Under the pieces are notes generated by a model. That model searched no databases. It had not been told where the DNA came from and saw only the letters and a program-made list of their open reading frames with translations. A stretch of 64,000 nucleotides of DNA from Paraglaciecola arctica BSs20135. GTDB taxonomy: Bacteria; Pseudomonadota; Gammaproteobacteria; Enterobacterales; Alteromonadaceae. The stretch spans positions 372,001-436,000 of the forward strand of contig NZ_BAEO01000062.1 in the NCBI RefSeq assembly GCF_000314995.1, written 5' to 3'. This document shows, one piece after another, positions 36,011-44,582 of the stretch. How positions within the stretch are numbered: the stretch's first letter is position 1; every line of letters starts with the position of its first letter. The position numbers were made by a program, and so were the translations under genes.

Positions 36011-37246
36011 ATGAAGATACTGCATACCTCTGATTGGCACCTCGGCCAAAGTTTCTTCACTAAAAGCCGCAAAGACGAGCACCAAGGGTTTATTGATTGG
36101 CTGTTACAGCAGGTAGCAAGCGAGCAGATTGATGCTGTGATTATTGCTGGTGATATTTTTGATACCGGCACTCCGCCCAGTTACGCTCGTGAAATGTATA
36201 ACCAGTTTGTGGTAGACATGCAAAAGCTCAACTGTGTGTTGGTGGTGCTTGGCGGCAATCACGACTCGGTGTCTACGTTAAACGAATCAAAACAAATTCT
36301 CGCCTGTTTGAATACTTTTGTAGTGGCCAGTACGGGTATTTCTATTGATGAGCAAGTGTTCACTATCCCCGACAAGCTAGGCCAGCCAAGGGCCATTTTG
36401 TGTGCTGTGCCTTTTATTAGGGCTAGAGATGTATTGCAAAGTGTCGCAGGTGAAACTGGGCTAGAAAAGCGCCAAGCACTGGGCGATGCTATCAAACAGC
36501 ATTATCAAACACTTTACCAAATAGCCTTAACTAAGAAACAAGACAGCGGACTAGATTTACCTATTATTGCCACCGGTCATTTAACCGCGCTAGGTGTGAG
36601 CCAGTCTGAAAGTGTCCGCGATATTTATATCGGCACCTTAGATGGCTTTGCAGCAGACGGTTTTCCACCGGCTGACTACATTGCACTGGGGCATATTCAT
36701 AAACCGCAAATAGTCGCCAAGTCTGAACATATTCGTTATTGCGGCTCACCTATTCCTTTGAGTTTTGATGAACTGGGCAAAGCCAAGCAAGTGATGCTGG
36801 TGGAATTTAGTGGCGCACAGTGCACAAGTTTACAGCCAATTGAAGTGCCATTGTTTCAGCCCATGCAGGTGATCAAAGGCGACTTGGTAGAAATAGAAGC
36901 CGGGTTACAGTCTTTAAAAACTAACTCGTCAGAATTACCTTGCTGGTTATGCCTAGAAGTTGACAGCCAAGACTATCTGTCTGATTTACAGCAGCGCATT
37001 CAAACCATGACCGAAGGGTTAAATGTTGAGGTGTTGCAACTACGCCGTTCGCGCAACGAGCGCAGGCAATTACTTAGCCAAATGCAAAGTGAAACTCTGG
37101 CTGAGTTAACCCCCGCAGATGTATTTGAAAAACGCTTAGCTATGGAGTCGTTCGAATCCGACGATGAAAAAGAGACGCGGCAACACGTGCGAGAGCGCTT
37201 TAGCCAAATATTGTCTGAGGTAGAGCATCAGGGGACTGATGCATGA
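36011..37246 (+). CDS. sbcD: Exonuclease SbcCD subunit D
   Basis: A 411-residue Mre11-type nuclease. Metal-binding phosphoesterase motifs appear in order: HTSDWHLGQ, IAGDIFDTG, VVLGGNHDS, ATGHLTALG and ALGHIHKPQ. The C-terminal capping region is about 130 residues. With SbcC it opens and degrades DNA hairpins and protein-blocked ends. The stop overlaps the sbcC start by 4 bp (ATGA), so translation is coupled. The gene is preceded by GAAGAGTCACA. Confidence 0.95.
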   Translation: MKILHTSDWHLGQSFFTKSRKDEHQGFIDWLLQQVASEQIDAVIIAGDIFDTGTPPSYAREMYNQFVVDMQKLNCVLVVLGGNHDSVSTLNESKQILACLNTFVVASTGISIDEQVFTIPDKLGQPRAILCAVPFIRARDVLQSVAGETGLEKRQALGDAIKQHYQTLYQIALTKKQDSGLDLPIIATGHLTALGVSQSESVRDIYIGTLDGFAADGFPPADYIALGHIHKPQIVAKSEHIRYCGSPIPLSFDELGKAKQVMLVEFSGAQCTSLQPIEVPLFQPMQVIKGDLVEIEAGLQSLKTNSSELPCWLCLEVDSQDYLSDLQQRIQTMTEGLNVEVLQLRRSRNERRQLLSQMQSETLAELTPADVFEKRLAMESFESDDEKETRQHVRERFSQILSEVEHQGTDA

Positions 37247-40200
37247 AAATTTTAAGCATACGATTAAAAAACCTCAATTCACTTAAGGGTGAATGGAAAA
37301 TTGATTTTACCCAATCACCCTTCGCTGAAAACGGCCTATTTGCTATCACTGGGCCAACAGGCGCAGGTAAAACTACCTTACTCGATGCAATCTGTTTAGC
37401 CCTTTATCATCAAACCCCTAGGCTTGGGCAAATCACTAATTCTTCCAATGAAATTATGACCCGAGGCACCAGCGAGTGTTTGGCCGAAGTAGAGTTTGAA
37501 GTAAAAGGCACCGCTTATAGGGCTTTTTGGAGTATGCGCCGTTCAAGGGGTAACGCGGATGGCAACTTACAACCAGCAGATGCTGAATTGGCCGAAGTGG
37601 CCACAGGCAAAGTATTGGCCACACAAATTCGCCAAAAAAGTGAAGAAATAGAAAAACTCACCGGCCTAGATTTTGGCCGCTTTACTAAGTCTATGATGTT
37701 ATCCCAAGGTAACTTTGCGGCGTTTTTGAATGCCGATGAAAATAAAAGAGCTGAGTTACTCGAAGAGCTAACCGGCACTGAAGTCTATGGGCAGATTTCA
37801 GTTAAAGTGCATGAACATCACAGCCAAGCCAAACAAAGATTAAATGAATTACAGATGGGGGCGAATACGTTTCAAGTGCTCAGCGCAGAGCAGAAACAAG
37901 CTTTACAAGACGAACTCAAACAACTACAAGACAAACAAAGCGGCATTGAGCAACAAATTACTACCCATAGCAACCATATGAATTGGTGGGACAAACAACT
38001 CAGTGCCCAGCAAAGCCAACAAGCCGCCAACATATTAAACACCGAGGCTAAGCAAGCCTTTGCTGACGCAAAAGTTGAGTTGAGTTTGCTCGAAAAAAGC
38101 GAGCCAGCTGAACGCCTGCGACCTAATTGGCAACGTTTAGTTGAGGTAACCCAGCAACAGACTAAAACAAATGAGCAATTGGCTGCCCAGCAAGAATCTA
38201 AAGCCAAGTTACAGATAGAGCTAACAAACGCTGCCGACAAGTTATCACTGGCCGAAGACTCCTTAAAAAGAAGCAAACAAGCGCAGCAAAGTCAGGAACA
38301 ACTTATCACCGAGCAAGTTATGCCCCTTGATAGTCAAATTAGCGCCTTAACTGAAAAGCACAGTGATAAACAACAGACTATTCGCCAGTTACAGCAACAA
38401 CAGCAAGAGTCGGCCACAAAACTGCAAGACTTACAGGTGGCGTTAACAGGCTTAAACGAGCAGCACAGCCTTGCCCAAAACTACCTAACTGAGCATGCTG
38501 CAGACAGTGCTGTAGGCGAGCAACTCAGCGGCTGGAGTGCGTCACTTGCGCAACTTGAACGAGATAGTCAAACCGCCCAAACTCTGCAAAAACAAACCCT
38601 AAGCATCGACAGCCAGCTCAATGAGAACAACAAGGTTAAACAACAACTACAGGGGCAATGGCAAAACCTTTCCGAACGTTTAAAACAGCAACAGGCGGAA
38701 CTTGCAGAAAAAGAATCGCAATATCAAGCCTTAACCCTTGAGTCAGACGTAACAAGTCTTGAAAACCACTTAGCCGCTATTAATCTTCGCTGGCCTGAAT
38801 TACATAGCGCCAAAGAAATCCAACGCCGCTATTTGCAATTAGATAAAGACAAAACAACCAACCAGAGTGAGTTGCAAACTAGCCAACCACAAGCTGAAGA
38901 ACTAAGGGCACAGCGCAATACTTTATTGCAGAAGTACCAAGAACAAGCGCAACATTGCAAAGATTTACAACAACTAGTTAGCCAAGAAGAACAACTGGCT
39001 CAGTATCGTCAGTTACTTAAAGCAGATCAAGAATGCCCATTGTGCGGGGCGACCGAACACCCCAAATCTTCTGAGATGGCGATAGATATTCCTGAAACCG
39101 TGACCAGAAAACACCAAGCAGAAACGCTGTTAAACCAATTAGAACAAGACGGTAAAGCGGTTCGCGAAAAACTCGACTCCCTAGAGCTTAAAATCAATCA
39201 GCTACAAAGCCACTTGGCTGAATTGAACACACTCGAAACTGAGTTATCCGCTTTATGGCAAGGCCGAGTAGAAACCTTACAATTAGACTTTGCCATAAGC
39301 GATCAGCAGAGCATGCAAGCCTTCGAGCAAGGTATGCAAAATCAGTCCGAACAACTATCAAAACAATTAAAGCAACTTAGTCAGCTAGATAAAGAACGCC
39401 AAACAAACAAAGAAGCGTTAAACATTACCGAGCGGGAAGGGGACAAACTCAACAGCGAACTAAAATTACTGGATCAAAGCCAACAATCCTTGCAACAAAG
39501 CAGTCAAAAAACGTCCCAAGAATACGCAACGCTTATTGAGTCTGTAGATAAAAACCGAAAGGCTTTGATCGCCAATATAGTTGCCTTAGGTTACATTGCA
39601 CCGCCAGAAAATGAACTGCTGCAATGGCTACAAAGTAAACGTCAAGACGTTCAGGTTTTTCAACAAAAAACGCACCAAAAAGAGCAGTTAAGTCAACAAG
39701 TAGCAGTTAAAAGTGCTGAACATGCAGCAATTGAGCAGCAGTTGCTGGGTCTGTATGAACAAGTGATATCGATGCAGTTAGAAGAAGTTACCCTAAAACA
39801 GCAATGGGAAGAAGCCACTAAACAGCGCCAACAGTTATTTGGCGACAAAACCGTTTTGCAAGCAAGGGCAGAAGCTAACAAACAGCTCGACAGCGCAGAA
39901 CAAACAAATCAGTCAGCGAGTCTGATCCATAAAAATATTGCGCAACAAGATAACGATCTATTAGCCGCCATCAAAGCAAAACAACAACAACAAACAGAGC
40001 TAGAACTTTTACTAAAAGAACGCACCGAAAACTGGCATGAATTACTCACCAATAGCCCTTTTGTTAACCAAGCCGAATTTGAAATGGCACTGCTACCCGA
40101 AGAACAACGCAACCATCTTATAAGTGTAAAACAAAAACTAGATACACAATTACAGCGTGCTAATACCTTGTTAGAACAATCCGCCACTCAGCTCAACGAG

Positions 40201-40914
40201 CTTAATAATGTCGAAGACGCAGCCTTGTGGCAGCAAACCCCACAAGATGAAGTCAAAGTAATTCTACAACAGTTACAAACTGAAAAAGACGTGCTTGTAG
40301 AACGCCGAGGTGGCATTAGTAGCCAATTGTCAGCAGACCAAAAAGAAACGTCACGCCAGCAAGCATTACTCGATCAAATCGAACAACAAAAACAAGATTA
40401 TGATCAGCTAAGTTACCTGCACGGCTTAATAGGCTCAGCCAACGGCGACAAATTCCGCCGCTTTGCCCAAGGCTTAACCCTAGATAATTTGGTATACCTA
40501 GCCAACAAACAACTCGATCGCATCCATGGTCGTTATTTGCTTAAACGTAAAGAAGAGCAAGGTCTAGCCCTGACTGTGCTTGATACTTGGCAAGGTGACG
40601 TAGAGCGGGATACCAAAACCTTGTCGGGTGGTGAAAGTTTCTTGGTTAGTCTTGCCTTGGCTTTGGCCTTATCTGACTTAGTCAGCCATAAAACCAGTAT
40701 TGATTCACTGTTTCTTGATGAAGGGTTTGGCACGTTAGATGCTGAAACTTTGGATATCGCTTTAGATGCGCTGGATAACCTAAATGCTTCTGGGAAGATG
40801 ATTGGGGTGATCAGTCATATTGAGGCGATGAAAGAGCGGATACCTACGCAGTTAAGGGTGACTAAGAAGAGTGGGTTGGGGGTGAGTGAGTTGGATCGTG
40901 AGTTTGCGGTTTGA
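37243..40914 (+). CDS. sbcC: Exonuclease SbcCD subunit C
   Basis: A 1223-residue Rad50-type ATPase. Walker A is GPTGAGKTTLLDAI (about residue 39). Two very long Gln/Glu/Leu-rich coiled coils (about 190-560 and 640-1040) flank the zinc hook CPLCGATEHP at about residue 597. The C-terminal half-ATPase carries LSGGESFLVSLALALALSD and Walker B SLFLDEGFGTLD. The protein is longer than the E. coli one (1048) mainly in the coiled coil. The last 90 codons are repeated 771 bp downstream in a fragment (41416-41685). SbcCD targets hairpins, and the region right behind this gene is packed with hairpins. Confidence 0.95.
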   Translation: MKILSIRLKNLNSLKGEWKIDFTQSPFAENGLFAITGPTGAGKTTLLDAICLALYHQTPRLGQITNSSNEIMTRGTSECLAEVEFEVKGTAYRAFWSMRRSRGNADGNLQPADAELAEVATGKVLATQIRQKSEEIEKLTGLDFGRFTKSMMLSQGNFAAFLNADENKRAELLEELTGTEVYGQISVKVHEHHSQAKQRLNELQMGANTFQVLSAEQKQALQDELKQLQDKQSGIEQQITTHSNHMNWWDKQLSAQQSQQAANILNTEAKQAFADAKVELSLLEKSEPAERLRPNWQRLVEVTQQQTKTNEQLAAQQESKAKLQIELTNAADKLSLAEDSLKRSKQAQQSQEQLITEQVMPLDSQISALTEKHSDKQQTIRQLQQQQQESATKLQDLQVALTGLNEQHSLAQNYLTEHAADSAVGEQLSGWSASLAQLERDSQTAQTLQKQTLSIDSQLNENNKVKQQLQGQWQNLSERLKQQQAELAEKESQYQALTLESDVTSLENHLAAINLRWPELHSAKEIQRRYLQLDKDKTTNQSELQTSQPQAEELRAQRNTLLQKYQEQAQHCKDLQQLVSQEEQLAQYRQLLKADQECPLCGATEHPKSSEMAIDIPETVTRKHQAETLLNQLEQDGKAVREKLDSLELKINQLQSHLAELNTLETELSALWQGRVETLQLDFAISDQQSMQAFEQGMQNQSEQLSKQLKQLSQLDKERQTNKEALNITEREGDKLNSELKLLDQSQQSLQQSSQKTSQEYATLIESVDKNRKALIANIVALGYIAPPENELLQWLQSKRQDVQVFQQKTHQKEQLSQQVAVKSAEHAAIEQQLLGLYEQVISMQLEEVTLKQQWEEATKQRQQLFGDKTVLQARAEANKQLDSAEQTNQSASLIHKNIAQQDNDLLAAIKAKQQQQTELELLLKERTENWHELLTNSPFVNQAEFEMALLPEEQRNHLISVKQKLDTQLQRANTLLEQSATQLNELNNVEDAALWQQTPQDEVKVILQQLQTEKDVLVERRGGISSQLSADQKETSRQQALLDQIEQQKQDYDQLSYLHGLIGSANGDKFRRFAQGLTLDNLVYLANKQLDRIHGRYLLKRKEEQGLALTVLDTWQGDVERDTKTLSGGESFLVSLALALALSDLVSHKTSIDSLFLDEGFGTLDAETLDIALDALDNLNASGKMIGVISHIEAMKERIPTQLRVTKKSGLGVSELDREFAV

Positions 40915-41415
40915 TTGTGGTTTACAGCGTGATTCCATCACTCCGTAACTCCGTCATTCCGTCACACCGACATTCCGTGACTCCCCCACACCGTCATTCC
41001 GGTAGTCTTTTGGGCCGGAATCTCCTTGTTTATAATGCGCTGCGCTTACCTGCATCAATGCAGTTTTTCGATTGGCATCCCTGCCAAACGACCATACTTT
41101 TTTTCTACAGCCAAAAAAAGTAGGCAAAAAAGGCCGCTCGAGGGCAATGCTCTTCATCCAACTATTGCTTCAATTTAGCAGGTCGCGCTGAGCCGTTCCC
41201 GACGGCGCACCGCTCAATCGCCTGTCCATGGCGATTGACCTACCAAATTGAAGCAATAGTTGGCGAGCCTTGAGTCGAGGGTAAGTCAAAAGCATCGGCT
41301 TCGCCGACAACAACTGTGGTGGCTACGCCACTGCTTTTCCGCAGTACCATTTTCCGTAGTGTATTGATTTAATTATGCTTTATCGTTTTTGTTACAGTGG
41401 GTGTCTTGATAAGCG
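40645..41415 (+). repeat. Tandem duplication, unit 1 (sbcC tail plus downstream element)
   Basis: The segment from codon GTT-AGT of sbcC through the non-coding block is repeated with a period of 771 bp. The sbcC tail and the first 110 bp after the stop are very similar in both units. The middle (about 41020-41300) is much more different in sequence but keeps the same order of hairpins. The right end (GTGTCTTGATAAGCGG, 41401-41416) directly meets unit 2. Confidence 0.85.
40970..41360 (+). repeat. Structured intergenic element, copy 1 (long form)
   Basis: The hairpins in order are: ATTCCGG/CCGGAAT (about 40995-41023); H1 CTGCAT-ca-ATGCAG (41050-41063) followed by TTTTT; H2 TTGGCA-TCCC-TGCCAA (41072-41087); H3 TACTTTTTTT/AAAAAAAGTA with loop CTACAGCC (41095-41122). 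Next is a branched structure closed by a perfect 19-bp stem (41158-41176 with 41245-41263), with two inner arms whose loops are TTCCCGA and TGTCCAT. It ends with ATCGGC-ttc-GCCGA and GTGGC-tac-GCCAC. There is no ORF and no transposase. Confidence 0.75.
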
Positions 41416-41685
41416 GTTAGCCTTGCGCTTGCTTTGGCGTTGTCTGACTTAGTTAGTCATAAAACCAGTATTGATTCGCTGTTCCTAGATGAAGGGTTTG
41501 GGACTTTGGATGCTGAGACTTTGGATATCGCTTTAGATGCGCTGGATAACCTTAATGCTTCTGGCAAGATGATTGGGGTGATTAGTCATATTGAGGCGAT
41601 GAAGGAACGTATTCCTACGCAGTTGCGGGTGACTAAGAAGAGTGGGTTGGGGGTGAGTGAGTTGGATCGTGAATTTGCGGTTTGA
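41416..41685 (+). pseudogene. Duplicated C-terminal fragment of sbcC
   Basis: This fragment has ninety codons including the stop. Counting from GTT at 41416 the encoded residues are identical to the end of SbcC (VSLALALALSD to ELDREFAV). About two dozen base differences separate it from the parent segment (40645-40914), and all that I could align are synonymous. It holds Walker B but lacks Walker A, the hook and the signature Gly pair, so it cannot be a working SbcC. A TTG at 41434 could start an 83-residue peptide, but there is no ribosome-binding site. It is a remnant, either of a duplication followed by exchange or of an incoming allele. Confidence 0.85.
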
Positions 41686-41739
41686 TTGTGGTTTACAGCG
41701 TGAAGCCGTCACTCCGTAACTCCGTCATTCCGTCACACC

Positions 41740-42150
41740 GACATTCCGTGACTCCCCCACACCGTCATTCCGGTAGTCTTTTGGGCCGGAATCCCTTTTC
41801 TTTAAAAGCATGCGCTGCGCTTACGTCATTCATGACGTTTTTCGATTGGCATCCCTGCCAAGCGACCATACTTTTTTTCTACAGCCAAAAAAAGTAGGCA
41901 AAAAAGGCCGCTCGCCAACTATGTTCTTCATCCGACTATCAGGCAAATTTAGTGGGTCGCTTGTACTCGTTCCCGACGAGGACAAGCTCAATTTGCGTCC
42001 TTGCAAATTGCCCCACTAAATTCACCAGATAGCCGGCGAACATAAATGCGAGGGTAAATCAAAAGATAAAAAAATCGGCTTCGCCGACACCACTTTGGTG
42101 GCTACGCTACTGCTTTTTCCGCAGTACCATCTTCCATAGTGTATTGATTT
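41740..42150 (+). repeat. Structured intergenic element, copy 2 (long form)
   Basis: The architecture is the same as in copy 1. H1 is ACGTCAT-tc-ATGACGT (41823-41838) followed by TTTTT; H2 is TTGGCA-TCCC-TGCCAA (41846-41861); H3 is TACTTTTTTT/AAAAAAAGTA (41869-41896). The branched part is closed by CCGACTATCAGG.. / ..CCAGATAGCCGG (imperfect, about 41932-42037). Its inner arms are GCTTGTaCTCG-TTCCCGA-CGAGgACAAGC and CAATTTGC-gtcctt-GCAAATTG. The stems differ from copy 1 while the loops TTCCCGA and GTCC are kept. It ends with ATCGGC-ttc-GCCGA and a GTGGCTACGC(T)AC hairpin. Confidence 0.75.
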
Positions 42151-42180
42151 TATTATGCTTTATCGTTTTTGTTACAGTGG

Positions 42181-42230
42181 GTGTCTTGATAAGCGGGGCA
42201 TTGATAAGCGGGGCATCTTGATAAGCGGGG
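42181..42230 (+). repeat. Short tandem repeat of GATAAGCGG units
   Basis: Three consecutive units end in TTGATAAGCGG: GTGTCTTGATAAGCGG, GGCATTGATAAGCGG and GGCATCTTGATAAGCGG. The first matches the right end of duplication unit 1 at 41401-41416. Array growth at this boundary suggests slippage or recombination. Confidence 0.75.
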
Positions 42231-42505
42231 CAAGAGCATCGGCGTTGCCGACTAAAGGGTTGCTTCGCAATTAATTATCATGGATGTCCTGTTAATTCGC
42301 TGTTAATTCGACATATTTAAAGCTACTTTGCTTGATAGTGAGAAATATTACTTTTTATTGGCAGAAGCAAGGAATATTGTCCGCGAAAAATAAAACAATA
42401 TGCAACAAGGGGGCAGCTAAATTGATTTGTTTTTGACTCCATCATAGATGAGTTTAATAATGGAGAATTAGAAGACACCAACATAAAAATTGAAGGGCTT
42501 GATTT

Positions 42506-43375
42506 ATGCACACTATAACGCTGGATGCGAAAATAGATAAAACAGCATGGCAAACCGATGATAAAATTTGGGCTAAACAGCGCCTGCAGCAGTGGAAAAA
42601 GCTCAGTAGCGCGTTACGAAAAGAAGGTGCTTTGCTTCCTAAAGATGTGAAATATTACAAACATTATTTTTTAACAGGACACATTATTAAAGACGGTATT
42701 GAATTCGATTTTGCACCAACTCTTAATGCCGTAATATTTATGATGTTTCATCCAGATCAATCAGCAGAAAATTTATTAACTATTTATACGCAATATACCA
42801 CCGTTTATAGAAAAGACCGCTGTGATAATAGCGCTAGGTATTTTACGCGTGAAATTGCAGGGCATTATTTTGGTGAAAACGGTATTTTAAACGGTATTTT
42901 AAACGGTAATGAGGCGCTATATTGCCAAATTTTATTTGGTGACTCAAAGGCAGAGTTTGCGAAGTTGCATATGATAAAAGACTATACCGCCTTTCGTGGT
43001 TATTGCCAGGAACTCATCCCATTTTTACTTGATAGTCAAAGTTACATTCATCATTATAAACAGTATTTAACTGATTTTTATTTTTGTACGAGTCGTAAAA
43101 CCGATTATACAGTAACAGCTAAAGTGAGAGAGGTTAATTTTTTCCTACGGATTATTGCATATTATGAGTTATTAGACCCATTTAAAGGGACTGACGAATT
43201 ACATTATAAACGCGCATGGATATTGGTTAATAAGGTACGTGAAAAATTAACAGAGCCTGATTTACCTGAAGCTTTGCTTGAGCTTTGGGAAAGTGCTCAA
43301 ACGGTGGAAGGCAAGCAGCAATTATTTGAAAAAATTGAAGATAAATACCCCTCATTACAAATATTATCAGCGTAA
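42506..43375 (+). CDS. Hypothetical protein of unknown family
   Basis: A 289-residue protein without signal peptide or membrane segment. It is mostly helical and rich in Lys, Tyr and Phe (KYYKHYFLTGHIIKDG, YIHHYKQYLTDFYFC, VNFFLRIIAYYELLDPF). A short in-frame duplication gives GILNGILNG (15 bases repeated near 42885-42905). The base composition is more AT-rich than in sbcC and radD, which may hint at later arrival. The gene lies just behind the duplicated repeat block and alone on its strand. No ribosome-binding site stronger than GAAGGGC is seen. No family was recognised and no function is proposed. Confidence 0.65.
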   Translation: MHTITLDAKIDKTAWQTDDKIWAKQRLQQWKKLSSALRKEGALLPKDVKYYKHYFLTGHIIKDGIEFDFAPTLNAVIFMMFHPDQSAENLLTIYTQYTTVYRKDRCDNSARYFTREIAGHYFGENGILNGILNGNEALYCQILFGDSKAEFAKLHMIKDYTAFRGYCQELIPFLLDSQSYIHHYKQYLTDFYFCTSRKTDYTVTAKVREVNFFLRIIAYYELLDPFKGTDELHYKRAWILVNKVREKLTEPDLPEALLELWESAQTVEGKQQLFEKIEDKYPSLQILSA

Positions 43376-43569
43376 AGTAAAACAAGAACCTACGGGGTCG
43401 TTCGTTGGAATAAAGTAGTTACTGGATAAATTATCCGCAACAGTCACCCATCGGACTCTAGTCCTTGGTTTGTTAAGGCCAATTCCCCATGTTATGCAAT
43501 GGGGTAAACGCACAGAGAATGTGGCTAGGCTTCCACCTTCCAGCCTCTATTTGGCTTAATAAAAGAAAT

Positions 43570-43605
43570 AACAAAGCAACCGTCTATCTAGAGGGGTGCT
43601 TTGTT
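43570..43605 (-). terminator. Terminator of the outer-membrane barrel gene
   Basis: A perfect 9-bp stem AACAAAGCA / TGCTTTGTT lies about 20 bp past the stop codon at 43624. On the minus strand a T-rich stretch (TATTTCTTTT) follows. Confidence 0.7.
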
Positions 43606-43623
43606 AGTTAAATATTTAATGGA

Positions 43624-44211
43624 TTAAAATTTATATTCAAAACCAATCGCAGCATGTTTTAAATCGGTTGAAAAATTAGCGTCATCGATATCATCAGTGG
43701 CACTATCAATATTTAAGTCACTATCATACAAGGTGTAATCAACTTTTAAGGTCCAATCCTCGTTCAGGTGATAACCTAGACCTAAGCCAGCAAATAATCC
43801 TTCATCGTCGGTCGAGTCGTTCACACCCAAAACATCGTAGTCGGTTTCGTACCAAAGTTGACCACCTCGAGCATAAATAGACAAGTTATCAGTGATGGGT
43901 AATCCCAATCTAATACCTAATGTATACCCATCTGTAGCAGCCTTTGCAATATCGTTACCGTAATCACCAAAATCAATGTAACTCGCCTCTAAAGCAAAGT
44001 AATCATTGAACCCATAACCTAAAGTCCCTTGATAAGCGTCTTTATTGTCGTCAAACTCATTATCACCATCTACTCTAAGGTGGCCGTAACTAGCCCCTAT
44101 ATATAAACCGGATGAATCATCATTATACGAAGTGGATTGGGCTATGGCAGAAGATGATAAAAGGCCAGTAGTCATAATTGCGGTAATTGAATGGCGAATA
44201 TAATTTTTCAT
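43624..44211 (-). CDS. Outer-membrane beta-barrel protein (OmpA/opacity-like)
   Basis: A 195-residue exported protein with a signal peptide ending at SSSAIAQ (residue about 25). About eight amphipathic beta strands follow (SGLYIGASYGHLRV, FALEASYIDFGDYG, TLGIRLGLPITDNLSIYARGG, GLFAGLGLGYHLNEDWTLKVDYTLYDS). It ends in the outer-membrane signature AAIGFEYKF with a terminal Phe. There is no peptidoglycan-binding domain. The size and strand pattern fit the 8-stranded OMP_b-brl group. A specific function cannot be given. GAGGAAA precedes the ATG. Confidence 0.85.
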   Translation of the reverse strand: MKNYIRHSITAIMTTGLLSSSAIAQSTSYNDDSSGLYIGASYGHLRVDGDNEFDDNKDAYQGTLGYGFNDYFALEASYIDFGDYGNDIAKAATDGYTLGIRLGLPITDNLSIYARGGQLWYETDYDVLGVNDSTDDEGLFAGLGLGYHLNEDWTLKVDYTLYDSDLNIDSATDDIDDANFSTDLKHAAIGFEYKF

Positions 44212-44582
44212 CGTTAGATTTCCTCATGTGGTTAATAAATGTTTGTAGTCTTAATCCTTAAATAACAAGTTACATGCCAACTATTTTTCCTTAAAATAGC
44301 CATTTTTTGTATGTTTTTCATGCTGTTATGAAGTGATGTATGAAAATATGAAACACTGTGTGAGTAATTTTTACAGCTTCAATTGAGCGACTTAAGTATC
44401 TTGGGTCAGGGTAAACTTTTAAGCCTAAGCACTAACTAGACATCCATCGTAAAGAGAAACTAGCGCAATTCTGTCTGTGGGCGCTGTTTTCTAATATCGA
44501 CTAATTTAAGTTAATTTGATTTTAATTACTGGTGGTACCCTATAAGTTGGGGGAATTTTGGAATAGAGCGAAAGGAGGTGTT
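44212..44582. other. Intergenic region between divergent genes
   Basis: About 370 bp holding the leaders of the barrel gene and of the truncated cold-shock gene (AAAGGAGG at about 44570). Nothing else was recognised. Confidence 0.4.

Noticed and set aside
37872-38276. Minus-strand ORF inside sbcC
   Set aside because: It arises from the Gln-rich codons of the coiled coil; the product is a Cys/Ser-rich nonsense composition.
40911-41123. Short plus-strand ORFs in the hairpin blocks (also at 41682-41897 and 41810-42019)
   Set aside because: They run through tandem CCGTCATTCC-type repeats and hairpins, differ in frame between the copies and lack start signals. Non-coding is the better reading.
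42181-42230. Possible CRISPR-like array
   Set aside because: Units are only 15-17 bp and contiguous with no spacers, so it is a simple tandem repeat.
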